Shown: positions 32,897 to 41,681 of the stretch, piece by piece
How the letters are laid out: each line of letters begins with the position of its first letter
Numbering within the stretch: position 1 is the stretch's first letter
Assembly (NCBI GenBank): GCA_963934855.1
Contig: CAWWAC010000008.1
Span: 1-59,035, forward strand
Length of the DNA stretch: 59,035 nucleotides
Direction: 5' to 3'
Origin: MAG-120531 sp963934855
GTDB taxonomy: Bacteria; Bacteroidota; Bacteroidia; Flavobacteriales; Flavobacteriaceae
Made by a program: the position numbers and the translations under genes
The notes under the pieces: model-generated
Seen by the model: the letters and a program-made list of their open reading frames with translations, nothing else
What the model was told of the DNA's origin: nothing
Databases searched by the model: none

Positions 32897-33880
32897 ATGA
32901 GAAAAATGACATTTATTTTGAGTCTTACTGCCTTATTTTACGCATGTAAGGAAAATAAATCATATCAATATCTTCCTGAGTCTATTGGCCAGGTGCAGTC
33001 TATTTTAGTGGTTATGGAAGACAGTTTGTGGCAGGGAGCTGTTGGAGACAGTGTCAGAAAAATATTCTTAAGTCCTCTTAAAGGTCTTTCTGTGGCTGAA
33101 TCGTCAAACCAAATTCAGCATATTCCCCCCTCTGTCTTTAAGGGAACAGTAAAACAAAATAGAACGGTTTTAGCGGTTGGGCTAGACAGTATAGCTTTGG
33201 CACATATTAAAAAAGATGTGTATTCCAGGCCCCAAAGAGTGGGAGTAGTAAAGGGTAGAAATGAAGCAGAAATCATCAGTCAGTTTCAATCTAAAGCAAT
33301 GGCTTTTGTAAAAAGCTTTAAAGACTTAGAGATTACACAGGCTCAGGCTCGGTTTAGCCGATCTTTAAACCAGGAAAAGGGTGTTGAAAACCTATTGGGC
33401 ATAAGTGTTTCCATACCTTCTGCTTATAGGCTAGGCAAACAAACAGAAAGCTTTGTTTGGTTGGACAGAGCCATTCCAGCAGGCAGCACTAATATTATTG
33501 CCTACAGCCTTAAGGGAGATTCCTTTGAGCATCCAGAAAGTTTTGTTGTAGATATTGTGGCTAAAAGAGATTCTGTGTTAAAAGGAAATATTCCAGGGCC
33601 AGACATTCCTGGAAAAACTACTTATATGAAAACAGAAACGGTCTTTATGCCTTATGTTACTCCTGTGTCGTTTGGAGGATATAAGGGAGTAGAAGTAAGG
33701 GGTATTTGGGAAATTTCTGGCTACCCAATGGCAGGTCCTTTTGTGAGTTATATTCTAAATGACCCAAAACAAAATAGAAAAATAGTGATAGAGGGTTTTG
33801 TATTTGCGCCTAATAAAGAAAAGCGAGACTACCTTTTTGAATTAGAAGCTATTATAAAAACTATAAAGCCCGTTCTTTAG
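32897..33880 (+). CDS. DUF4837-family lipoprotein
   Basis: A 327-residue lipoprotein with the lipobox LFYAC (Cys17) after a short signal. After about 20 variable residues the protein carries the DUF4837 region: GQVQSILVVMEDSLWQGAVGD, then LVGLD-like strands, VSIPSAYRLGKQTESFVWLDR, and ISGYPMAGPFVSYILNDPKQNRKIVIEG. Function is unknown. The family is largely restricted to Bacteroidota and usually sits beside the lytic transglycosylase gene, as here, suggesting an envelope role (inference from context). Confidence 0.8.
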   Translation: MRKMTFILSLTALFYACKENKSYQYLPESIGQVQSILVVMEDSLWQGAVGDSVRKIFLSPLKGLSVAESSNQIQHIPPSVFKGTVKQNRTVLAVGLDSIALAHIKKDVYSRPQRVGVVKGRNEAEIISQFQSKAMAFVKSFKDLEITQAQARFSRSLNQEKGVENLLGISVSIPSAYRLGKQTESFVWLDRAIPAGSTNIIAYSLKGDSFEHPESFVVDIVAKRDSVLKGNIPGPDIPGKTTYMKTETVFMPYVTPVSFGGYKGVEVRGIWEISGYPMAGPFVSYILNDPKQNRKIVIEGFVFAPNKEKRDYLFELEAIIKTIKPVL

Positions 33881-33896
33881 GCCTGTTTTTTATAAG

Positions 33897-34091
33897 TTAT
33901 TTTTTGTTTTCAATTTTTGGGTCTACATCTTTAGGATCTTCTTTAGAAGCGTCTTTAAATTCTTTAATACCACTTCCTAGGCCACGCATGAGTTCTGGAA
34001 TTTTTTTACCTCCAAAAAGGAGTAATATTAAAACCACAACCACTACTATTTGCATAGGGCCAATTACTAAAAAACTCACTAGACTGTTCAT
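33897..34091 (-). CDS. tatA: Twin-arginine translocase subunit TatA/TatE
   Basis: A 64-residue Tat component forming the protein-conducting assembly for folded, twin-arginine proteins. One membrane segment (about residues 11-29), then the FGGKKIPELMRGLGSGIKEFKDASKED amphipathic helix with the FGxxKxPE motif, and a charged tail. I chose the ATG at 34091, giving the normal length; an upstream in-frame start adds eight residues. tatC is not adjacent. It converges with the DUF4837 gene and diverges from the M23 gene. Confidence 0.92.
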   Translation of the reverse strand: MNSLVSFLVIGPMQIVVVVVLILLLFGGKKIPELMRGLGSGIKEFKDASKEDPKDVDPKIENKK

Positions 34092-34112
34092 AATAGATAC
34101 ATTTAAGTATAG

Positions 34113-34120
34113 CAAAAGTA
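34113..34120 (-). promoter_or_regulatory. -7 promoter box for tatA
   Basis: On the minus strand TACTTTTG matches TAnnTTTG, 21 nt before the tatA ATG. Confidence 0.45.
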
Positions 34121-34172
34121 CTAAAAAAGTTTTAAGATTGTATTTTTAAGATACAAATCATCTTACTAAATG

Positions 34173-34180
34173 TATCTTTG
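34173..34180 (+). promoter_or_regulatory. -7 promoter box for the M23 peptidase operon
   Basis: TATCTTTG matches TAnnTTTG and ends 6 nt before the ATG at 34187, so the message is probably leaderless or nearly so. It may drive the whole M23-GH3-rhamnose run. Confidence 0.45.
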
Positions 34181-34186
34181 TATTGA

Positions 34187-35056
34187 ATGGTTAAGAAAGA
34201 AGCAAACAGTAATCGCCTAGACAATAAATGGCGCTACAAATACAGGCTAGTAGTCTTAAATGAAGAAACCTTTGAAGAAAAGGTGTCTTTTAAGCTTTCT
34301 AGACAAAATGTTTTTGTAGTAGGAACCCTTTCTGTAGTGAGCTTAATTGCGCTCACCACACTCCTTATTGCTTTTACTTCACTAAGGGAATACATTCCTG
34401 GTTATGCTTCTACAAACCTAAGAAGGCAGGCCACAAATTTAGCAGAAGTTACAGACTCACTCACTAAAGTGATAGAATACAACGAGCGCTATATTGCGCG
34501 AGTTAGAATGGTATTAAGCGGGGAATATGACCCCAGCCAAATAGACAGAGACTCTATAGAACGCTCTTTTTTATTAGACACCACCACTTTAGAGCTGACC
34601 CCTATTAGAGAAGATTCTCTGCTTAGAGCCAGGGTGGCTTTAGAAGACAGGTTTAACCTTTTTCAAAGTGGTAATTTAGATTTGCCCGCAGCTTTATTCC
34701 CTCCGGTGAGCGGCATGATTAGTCAAGGATTTGATCCAGAAATAAAACATTACGCCCTAGATATTACAGCCTCTAAAGATGCGCCAGTAAAATCTATTGC
34801 AGCAGGAACCGTTGTTTTTTCTGAGTGGACATCAGACACAGGCTACGTCATTATGGTAAAACACAGGGGCGGAATGCTATCTGTTTACAAACACAACGGC
34901 GCCTTGCTAAAAAAGCAAGGAGAACCCGTTTTAGCGGGAGAAGTATTGGCAGCAGTTGGGAATACTGGTGAGTTTTCTACTGGACCCCATTTACATTTTG
35001 AACTTTGGGAAGAAGACCGACCGGTGAATCCACTAAATTATATAGATTTTAATTAA
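34187..35056 (+). CDS. M23 family metallopeptidase (LytM-type)
   Basis: A 289-residue peptidoglycan endopeptidase-like protein. Short cytoplasmic start, one membrane segment (about residues 42-63), a coiled-coil region (about 75-160), then the M23 domain (about 170-285). The zinc ligands are visible as HYALD (His188, Asp192) and GPHLHFE (His270, with His268 as catalytic base). All M23 zinc and catalytic residues are therefore present, so it could be active rather than an activator. It faces the periplasm. The GH3 gene begins 3 bp after its stop. Confidence 0.9.
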   Translation: MVKKEANSNRLDNKWRYKYRLVVLNEETFEEKVSFKLSRQNVFVVGTLSVVSLIALTTLLIAFTSLREYIPGYASTNLRRQATNLAEVTDSLTKVIEYNERYIARVRMVLSGEYDPSQIDRDSIERSFLLDTTTLELTPIREDSLLRARVALEDRFNLFQSGNLDLPAALFPPVSGMISQGFDPEIKHYALDITASKDAPVKSIAAGTVVFSEWTSDTGYVIMVKHRGGMLSVYKHNGALLKKQGEPVLAGEVLAAVGNTGEFSTGPHLHFELWEEDRPVNPLNYIDFN

Positions 35057-35059
35057 TAC

Positions 35060-36559
35060 ATGACCTTAAAGCAGTTTGCAGCAAAAATATTTGCCAGCCT
35101 AATAGTTTACCAAACCAATGCTTGGGCCACCAAGCCAGTGGTTACTCAGAGGGCTGTACTTGCTACTTTGATCAAACAAGCTCAAGACACCAAATTTGGG
35201 AAAGACCATGATTTTAAAGCTATAAAAACTCATCAGGATTTTATTGAAAGGGTCCCCATTAGGGACTATGAGGACCTAAAAGAATACGTACAAAAAGCAG
35301 TATTAGGAGTTTCAGATGTACTTTGGCCTGGCCGCCCAGCTTATTTTGCCAAAACCTCAGGCACTACTTCTGGGGCTAAGTATATTCCTATAACCAAAAT
35401 TTCTATTGCTGCTCAGGTTAAAGCTTCTAGAGATGCTATTTTACATTATATACACCAAACTGGGAATATTGAGTTTGTGTCTAAAAAAATGATATTTCTT
35501 CAAGGAAGTCCTGTCTTAGATACCTCATCATATATTCCTACAGGAAGGCTGTCTGGAATTTCTGCGCATTACGTTCCTACTTATTTACAAAAAAACAGGC
35601 TTCCTAGTTGGGAGACCAATTGTATTGAAGATTGGGAAACCAAAGTAGATGCTGTAGTCTCTGAAACCATTTCTGAGGATATGGGCGTGATTGCGGGGAT
35701 TCCCTCTTGGGTGCAAATGTATTTTGAGCGGCTGAGAGCTAAAAGCGGAAAACCAGTAGGAGCCCTTTTTAAGAATTTTAATCTATTCATTTATGGAGGG
35801 GTTAATTATGAACCTTATAGAGCTAATTTTGAGAATCTTATTGGAAGAAAGGTAGATACTATAGAATTGTTCCCTGCCAGCGAAGGCTTTTTTGCCTACC
35901 AAGACCTTCAAGAAGAAAAGGGCATGTTGCTGCTATTAAACAGTGGTATTTTCTATGAATTTATTCTAGCCGATCAGTTTTTTGAAGACCACCCAACTAG
36001 ACTCACCATTGGAGAAGTAACCTTAGGGGTTAATTATGTGCTAGTTATTTCTACCAATGCAGGTCTTTGGGGCTATAATATTGGAGACACTGTTCAGTTT
36101 ACCTCATTGGCGCCTTATAGGATCATTGTTTCTGGGCGTATCAAACACTTTATTTCTGCTTTTGGAGAGCATGTCATTGCCAAAGAGGCAGAATACGCCA
36201 TGCAAGAAGCAATTTCTAAAACAGACGCTAGGGTGCTGGAGTTTACAGTAGCCCCTCAGATTGCTCCCCAAGAGGGGCTCCCCTTTCACGAGTGGTTGGT
36301 GGCTTTTGAAAAGGAACCGTCAGACCTAGCTTTTTTTTCTAGTATTTTAGATACTGCTTTGCAAGCGCAAAATAGCTACTATAAAGACTTAGTATTGGGT
36401 AAAGTACTCAAGCCACTTCAAATCACTTCTTTGCCCTCAGACGCCTTTACACAGTATATGAAAACCAAAGGCAAATTAGGGGGTCAAAACAAGGTACAAC
36501 GCCTTTCTAATGACCGTCTAATTGCCAATGCCTTACATAAAATAAAAGCCCATGTCTAG
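35060..36559 (+). CDS. GH3-family adenylating enzyme (acyl-amido synthetase-like)
   Basis: A 499-residue member of the GH3 auxin-responsive family, part of the ANL adenylating superfamily. YFAKTSGTTSGAKYIP (residues 95-110) is the AMP-binding loop. LFPASEGFFAYQD, YGGVNYEP, ISTNAGLWGYNIGDTVQFTSL and VSGRIKHFISAFGEHV match the family core. Plant relatives join amino acids to plant hormones; bacterial substrates are not known. It sits between an M23 peptidase and an uncharacterised protein, and the following gene overlaps its end by 8 bp. Envelope or lipid modification is possible (inference). Confidence 0.85.
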   Translation: MTLKQFAAKIFASLIVYQTNAWATKPVVTQRAVLATLIKQAQDTKFGKDHDFKAIKTHQDFIERVPIRDYEDLKEYVQKAVLGVSDVLWPGRPAYFAKTSGTTSGAKYIPITKISIAAQVKASRDAILHYIHQTGNIEFVSKKMIFLQGSPVLDTSSYIPTGRLSGISAHYVPTYLQKNRLPSWETNCIEDWETKVDAVVSETISEDMGVIAGIPSWVQMYFERLRAKSGKPVGALFKNFNLFIYGGVNYEPYRANFENLIGRKVDTIELFPASEGFFAYQDLQEEKGMLLLLNSGIFYEFILADQFFEDHPTRLTIGEVTLGVNYVLVISTNAGLWGYNIGDTVQFTSLAPYRIIVSGRIKHFISAFGEHVIAKEAEYAMQEAISKTDARVLEFTVAPQIAPQEGLPFHEWLVAFEKEPSDLAFFSSILDTALQAQNSYYKDLVLGKVLKPLQITSLPSDAFTQYMKTKGKLGGQNKVQRLSNDRLIANALHKIKAHV

Positions 36560-38222
36560 TAACCACAGAGCCAGAGAATCTACCAACGCCATAGAGCGAA
36601 TTTACATTACCATGAGACACCTTTTCAATAGAGGTTTCTACAAACCTATGGGTGTTTCTGGAGAAACCCTGAGGAGTGCCTTATTGCAACTAAGGCCGGA
36701 AATTTACGGTAGTATTGCAGAAGAAAAAGCAGAACTCAGTGGTCTCGTATATGTATTGGAGCGGCTGCCACAGGGAATAGAAGAATGTAGGTTTATAAAT
36801 TTAACCTCAGATGAAGGCTACGGAGCGGCACATTTTAAAGCCATTATACCGCCAAAAAGACGCAGAAACTGTTTTAGGATAGACCAAGAGCAGATGAATG
36901 TAGAAATCACCAGAGGACGTTCAGATATTTATGACATTCTCACCCACCTCACTTTTTTATTTATAGAATCTCATAAAATTTATAAAAAGGTATATTTAGA
37001 AGACAGTCAGAAAACCACTAGAGATTGGACAAAGTTTTCAGAAGCTATTAAAAAAGACAAACTGAGTTTGCAGGAGCGTGAAACAGCCCTTATACACATG
37101 TCTAATTTTTTAGGCCGCTCTTTTTTAGAGGTCTCAGACATGCACAAGAAATTAGCTTCTAAATCTAATCCAGAGCGTTTTTTAAAAATCATTTATTGGT
37201 TGGGTATATTGGCTATTGAAGAAGAAACCACAGGAGAAAAGCGCACTATTACCTTTAGCCCTTTGCTCAGAGAGCGTTTGGGACACCACATTCACGGAGA
37301 AAGATGGGCCAATGCAATTAAAGAAAGCCTTATTTCTCAAAACTTGATAGGCCGTCCCTTACACATTATTAGTGCCAATATGCACTCTGTAATGAATGCT
37401 CTTTTTGCTAGAAAAGCTTTAGGAAAAGACTATGAAAAGCAATCAGACCTAGATATTTATGAGGCCCTTAGTGCCTCAGAGAATGAAAGTCTAAGGACCC
37501 AGGTATCTGCATTTGCAACTGAGCATGGCATGACTTCAATTGTAGATCAGTCTGGCACCAATATAGATATTCAAATATTTGATTTGGCCAAGGCTTCTGG
37601 CCTATCCCCTTTTGCGCCCGCCTATAAAGACCCATTAAAAGCGCCTGTTGTTTTTGTAATGGATTACGCCTTTGGTGAACAGGCCTATGAAACCATGGAC
37701 GAGCTATTAAAACCCTATAAAGGGAAGGGCAGCGCGCCTATTTTTTTAGATGTGATTTCTGTCTCTATTATGGGGAAGGCAGGAATTTTAAAAGGGGGTA
37801 AAGGAGATATAATGATCCCAAATGCACACATTTTTGAGGGCTCTGCAGATAATTACCCTTTTGTAAATGAATTCTGTGCTGCAGATTTTGAAGGCCATAA
37901 TTTATTGGTATTAGAAGGCACCATGATTTCTGTGTTGGGGACTTCTCTACAAAATAAAGATATTCTTACTTATTTTTATGAATCTACTTGGAATGTCATA
38001 GGGTTAGAAATGGAGGGAGTACACTACCAGAAAGCCATACAATCTGCCACTAAGGTGCGCAGGAGTATTAAAGAAGATGTAAAAGTGCTATATGCCTATT
38101 ACGCTTCAGACAACCCCTTAGAGACAGGAAGCACACTAGCTTCTGGAGGTCTTGGTACTACGGGAGTAAAACCCACTTATCTCATTACAGAAAAAATACT
38201 CACACAAATTCTAAACACCTAA
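36552..38222 (+). CDS. Conserved Bacteroidota protein with nucleosidase/phosphorylase-like C-terminal domain
   Basis: A 556-residue cytoplasmic protein that I do not recognise by name (I associate it with the DUF6909 group but cannot check). Residues 1-330 are helical and charged. The last 190 residues read like a PNP/UDP-phosphorylase or nucleosidase fold: VVFVMDYAFGEQAYE, SVSIMGKAGILKGGKGDIMIPNAHIFEG, GLEMEGVHYQKAI (residues 484-496; EMEG is the ribose-binding pattern) and YYASDNPLE (Asp520; the base-binding SDxP/SDKA-like position). Its start overlaps the GH3 gene by 8 bp and rfbB follows after 2 bp. The fold assignment is inference. Confidence 0.6.
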   Translation: MSSNHRARESTNAIERIYITMRHLFNRGFYKPMGVSGETLRSALLQLRPEIYGSIAEEKAELSGLVYVLERLPQGIEECRFINLTSDEGYGAAHFKAIIPPKRRRNCFRIDQEQMNVEITRGRSDIYDILTHLTFLFIESHKIYKKVYLEDSQKTTRDWTKFSEAIKKDKLSLQERETALIHMSNFLGRSFLEVSDMHKKLASKSNPERFLKIIYWLGILAIEEETTGEKRTITFSPLLRERLGHHIHGERWANAIKESLISQNLIGRPLHIISANMHSVMNALFARKALGKDYEKQSDLDIYEALSASENESLRTQVSAFATEHGMTSIVDQSGTNIDIQIFDLAKASGLSPFAPAYKDPLKAPVVFVMDYAFGEQAYETMDELLKPYKGKGSAPIFLDVISVSIMGKAGILKGGKGDIMIPNAHIFEGSADNYPFVNEFCAADFEGHNLLVLEGTMISVLGTSLQNKDILTYFYESTWNVIGLEMEGVHYQKAIQSATKVRRSIKEDVKVLYAYYASDNPLETGSTLASGGLGTTGVKPTYLITEKILTQILNT

Positions 38223-38224
38223 AA

Positions 38225-39268
38225 ATGTCTTTACTTATCACTGGTGGTGCAGGTTTTATTGGTTCTCATGTAGTGCGTCATTTTGTCATTCGCTACCCAG
38301 CCTACCACATCATTAATTTAGACGCTCTTACCTATGCTGGAAATTTAGAAAACTTAAAAGACATAGAGAAAGCGCCTCACTATAAATTTGTAAAGGGAAG
38401 TATAGAAGATAGTGATCTCTTAGACCAGCTCTTCAGTACTCATGACATAAAAGGGGTTATACACTTGGCTGCAGAGTCACACGTAGATCGCTCCATTTCA
38501 GACCCAATGGCTTTTATTCGCACCAATATTAATGGCACAGCAGCTCTTTTAAATGCTTGTAGAAAACATTGGAAAAGCTTTGAAGGCAAGCGTTTTTATC
38601 AGATTAGCACAGATGAGGTTTTTGGCGCCTTAGGGACTACAGGGGTTTTTACAGAAGAAAGTCCCTATGCTCCTAATTCTCCTTATTCTGCCTCTAAAGC
38701 CAGTGCAGATCACTTAGTTAGGGCCTATGGGGAAACGTACGGCTTGCCTTACGTAATCTCTAATTGCTCTAATAATTATGGGCCCAATCACTTTCCAGAA
38801 AAGTTAATCCCGCTTTGTATACACAATATTTTACAAGACAAGCCACTTCCTATTTACGGTGACGGCCAGTTTACCAGAGATTGGCTTTTTGTCACAGACC
38901 ACGCTCTGGCTATAGACCATGTGTACCACCGAGGTAAAAATGCAGAAACCTACCTTATAGGAGGGCACAACGAGTATACCAATATAGCCCTCATTAGGCT
39001 GTTATGCGACCAGATGGATCAGCGTTTAAAAAGGCCTCAAGGAACGGCCCAAAAAGGCATTACTTTTGTAAAAGACCGCCCAGGACATGACAGGCGTTAC
39101 GCCATAGATGCCAGCAAGATAGAAAGGGAATTGGGTTGGATTCCAGCCCATAGCTTTGAGCAGGGCTTGGCGGCAACTATAAGCTGGTATTTGGAAAATA
39201 ACTCTTGGTTGGAGCAGGTGACCACAGGGGCTTACCAGTCTTATTACAAAGATCAATACAAGTCTTAG
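38225..39268 (+). CDS. rfbB: dTDP-glucose 4,6-dehydratase
   Basis: Second step of dTDP-L-rhamnose synthesis, NAD-dependent. A 347-residue short-chain dehydrogenase fold with GGAGFIGSHVVRHF (residues 7-20), LDALTYAGNLENL, HLAAESHVDRSI, STDEVFGAL and the YSASK catalytic Tyr/Lys pair; SNCSNNYGPNHFPEKLIP is specific to RfbB. First gene of a complete rhamnose set in the order rfbB, rfbA, rfbC, rfbD. It begins 2 bp after the preceding uncharacterised gene. Confidence 0.97.
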   Translation: MSLLITGGAGFIGSHVVRHFVIRYPAYHIINLDALTYAGNLENLKDIEKAPHYKFVKGSIEDSDLLDQLFSTHDIKGVIHLAAESHVDRSISDPMAFIRTNINGTAALLNACRKHWKSFEGKRFYQISTDEVFGALGTTGVFTEESPYAPNSPYSASKASADHLVRAYGETYGLPYVISNCSNNYGPNHFPEKLIPLCIHNILQDKPLPIYGDGQFTRDWLFVTDHALAIDHVYHRGKNAETYLIGGHNEYTNIALIRLLCDQMDQRLKRPQGTAQKGITFVKDRPGHDRRYAIDASKIERELGWIPAHSFEQGLAATISWYLENNSWLEQVTTGAYQSYYKDQYKS

Positions 39269-39336
39269 AACTTGGCTTATACAAGCCGATGTACCATTAG
39301 ACTTAAAAAAAATATTCAAGCAGAAAAAAGGATTTT

Positions 39337-40203
39337 ATGAAAGGCATTATTCTAGCAGGTGGCAGTGGCACCAGACTTCACCCCATTACATTGGCGGTGA
39401 GTAAGCAGCTCATGCCCGTTTATGACAAACCCATGATTTATTATCCGCTTTCTACCCTTATGTACGCGGGCATTAAAGAGATACTTATTATCACCACCCC
39501 ACAAGACGCCCCCCTTTTTAAAAACTTATTAGGAGACGGAAGCACTTTGGGCTGTAAATTTAGTTACGCGGTACAAGCGGCACCCAATGGCCTTGCAGAA
39601 GCCTTTATTATTGGAGAAGCTTTTATAGGCAGCAGTAGTGTAGCTCTTATTTTAGGAGATAATATCTTTTATGGAAGCGGTTTGTCAGCCCTTTTACAGG
39701 CGGCTGGCAAACCGCAAGGAGGGACTGTATTTGCCTATCAAGTACAAGATCCTGAACGTTACGGAGTAGTGGCCTTTGATCAAAATCTAAAAGCAGTTTC
39801 AATAGAAGAAAAGCCCACACACCCTAAGTCTAATTATGCGGTACCAGGGATTTATTTTTATGATAATTCAGTGGTGTCTATTGCCAAGGGCATAAAACCC
39901 AGTGCTAGAGGAGAGTTAGAAATCACAGATATTAATACGGCCTATTTAAAGGCTGGAAAATTGCAAGTGCAAATTTTAGACAAGGGGACTGCCTGGTTAG
40001 ACACCGGCACCTTTGAATCTCTTATGAGAGCTTCTCAATTTGTAGAAGTATTAGAAGCCAGACAAGGCCTTAGTATTGGCGCCATAGAGTTGGCAGCTTA
40101 TGAAATGGGCTTTATAAATGAAGCGGCTTTTACAGCGCTAGCCATGCCGCTAATAAAAAGCGGATACGGCAAAAACCTACTTAGAAATATTCCTCAAAAA
40201 TAA
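39337..40203 (+). CDS. rfbA: Glucose-1-phosphate thymidylyltransferase
   Basis: First step of dTDP-L-rhamnose synthesis: glucose 1-phosphate plus dTTP. The 288-residue nucleotidyltransferase starts MKGIILAGGSGTRLHP (the GxGxRxxP nucleotide loop). It has LSKQLMPVYDKPMIYYPLS, LGDNIFYG (Asp metal ligand), VFAYQVQDPERYGVV, EEKPTHPKSNYAVPGIYFYD and the DTGTFESL end of the active site. A 68-bp spacer with a weak GGCTT/AAGCC hairpin separates it from rfbB. Confidence 0.97.
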   Translation: MKGIILAGGSGTRLHPITLAVSKQLMPVYDKPMIYYPLSTLMYAGIKEILIITTPQDAPLFKNLLGDGSTLGCKFSYAVQAAPNGLAEAFIIGEAFIGSSSVALILGDNIFYGSGLSALLQAAGKPQGGTVFAYQVQDPERYGVVAFDQNLKAVSIEEKPTHPKSNYAVPGIYFYDNSVVSIAKGIKPSARGELEITDINTAYLKAGKLQVQILDKGTAWLDTGTFESLMRASQFVEVLEARQGLSIGAIELAAYEMGFINEAAFTALAMPLIKSGYGKNLLRNIPQK

Positions 40204-40233
40204 TACTCAAATACAGCCTAATAGAATAATACC

Positions 40234-40779
40234 ATGCAGTGTATAGAAATTCCCTTAAGCGGTTGCTATGAAATGACCCCAAGCCTCTACAAAGACGCCC
40301 GTGGTTATTTCTTTGAAGCCTTTAATAAAAAAACCTTTAAAGCCAATACTGGATTAGATTTTGAGGTAGTTCAAGAAAACCAATCTAAGTCTTTAAAAGG
40401 CACTATTAGGGCCCTACATTTCCAAAAAGGAGCTGCAGCTCAGGCTAAATTGGTTCGGGTATTGGCAGGAGAAATATTAGATGTGGTGGTAGACATTAGG
40501 CCCGCATCGGCCACTTATGGCCATTACCATAGCCTGCTCATAAGTGCAGATAACCTTAAACAGTTGTTTATTCCTAAGGGTTTTGCCCACGGTTTTTCTG
40601 TTTTAAGCGAGAGCGCTACTATTGTCTACGCCTGTGACGCTCCTTACAACAAGGAAGCTGAAGGAGGTATTTATTATGCAGACCCCACCCTAAATATTAA
40701 TTGGCAGCTAGGCCAAGTAAAACCAATTTTATCAGAAAAAGACATGCTTTTACCATTCCTTAGAGACGCCCAATTATGA
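40234..40779 (+). CDS. rfbC: dTDP-4-dehydrorhamnose 3,5-epimerase
   Basis: Third step of the pathway. A 181-residue cupin protein with DARGYFFEAFNKKTF, QENQSKSLKGTIRALHFQKG (His of the catalytic base), LDVVVDIRP and FIPKGFAHGFSVLSE (second catalytic His region) and a conserved Tyr before PYNKEAEGG. Length normal. The rfbD ATG overlaps its stop (ATGA-type, 4 bp). Confidence 0.96.
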   Translation: MQCIEIPLSGCYEMTPSLYKDARGYFFEAFNKKTFKANTGLDFEVVQENQSKSLKGTIRALHFQKGAAAQAKLVRVLAGEILDVVVDIRPASATYGHYHSLLISADNLKQLFIPKGFAHGFSVLSESATIVYACDAPYNKEAEGGIYYADPTLNINWQLGQVKPILSEKDMLLPFLRDAQL

Positions 40780-41651
40780 GTCGTATTTTAGTGACAGGCG
40801 CTAGCGGGCAGTTAGGTCAATGCCTTAAAAGGGCCAGCAAAAATAGCCCATTTAGCTGGGATTTTATAGGCCGTTTAACGTTAGACCTTAGCCAAACAGC
40901 TCTTTTAGAGCATCGGCTTGCAGAGCTATTAGACACTAAAGAAACGGCTACTAGCAGTCCTTATACTTACTTTATTCATACCGCTGCATACACTCAGGTA
41001 GATGCAGCAGAAACAGCCCCAGAAACAGCTTTTGTCATTAATGAAACAGCCACAGTATATATAGCAAAGGCCTGTGCAGCCAGAGGTATTTGCCTTATTT
41101 ATATATCTACAGATTTTGTTTTTTCAGGAGTATCCTCAAGGCCTTGGCGCACTTCAGATCCTATAAGCCCCCAAGGGGTTTACGCAAAATCTAAGGCTGC
41201 AGGAGAAAAGGTGGTGGCTCAGTTTTGCCCTATGCATTATGTGATTAGAACCTCTTGGTTATACAGTGATTTTGAAAATAACTTTGTAAAGACTATGCTG
41301 CGTTTGGGTGCTAGTCAACCTTCTATTAAAGTAGTAGAAGACCAACTAGGGACACCTACTTCTGCTTTAGATTTAGCCAGGGCTATTGTAGGATTGATAA
41401 GTGCTCCGGGAATTCCATTTGGCTTGCATCATTTTAGTAATTTAGGAAGCACCCATTGGGCAGGTTTTGCAAGAGAAATTTTTAAACAGTCTGGAATGTC
41501 AACCGTGGTTAGGGGTATTAGTAGCCAAGAATTTGGAGCGGCGGCTCCTAGACCGCCCTTTAGCGTTTTAAAAAACAGTATGGGGCTTACACCCAGACCC
41601 TGGCAAGAAGCCTTAACAGAGGTGTTAGGGCTTATAGAAAACAAAGAATAA
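40776..41651 (+). CDS. rfbD: dTDP-4-dehydrorhamnose reductase
   Basis: Last step, NADPH reduction to dTDP-L-rhamnose. A 291-residue SDR protein with ILVTGASGQLGQCLKRA, HTAAYTQVDAAE, YISTDFVFSG (Ser/Thr of the active site) and the YAKSKAAGE Tyr/Lys pair. RTSWLYSDFENNFVKTML fits the RmlD family. Overlaps rfbC by 4 bp, so translational coupling is likely. Confidence 0.95.
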   Translation: MSRILVTGASGQLGQCLKRASKNSPFSWDFIGRLTLDLSQTALLEHRLAELLDTKETATSSPYTYFIHTAAYTQVDAAETAPETAFVINETATVYIAKACAARGICLIYISTDFVFSGVSSRPWRTSDPISPQGVYAKSKAAGEKVVAQFCPMHYVIRTSWLYSDFENNFVKTMLRLGASQPSIKVVEDQLGTPTSALDLARAIVGLISAPGIPFGLHHFSNLGSTHWAGFAREIFKQSGMSTVVRGISSQEFGAAAPRPPFSVLKNSMGLTPRPWQEALTEVLGLIENKE

Positions 41652-41681
41652 AAAGCCATTTCATTCAACAGAATATAAGCC

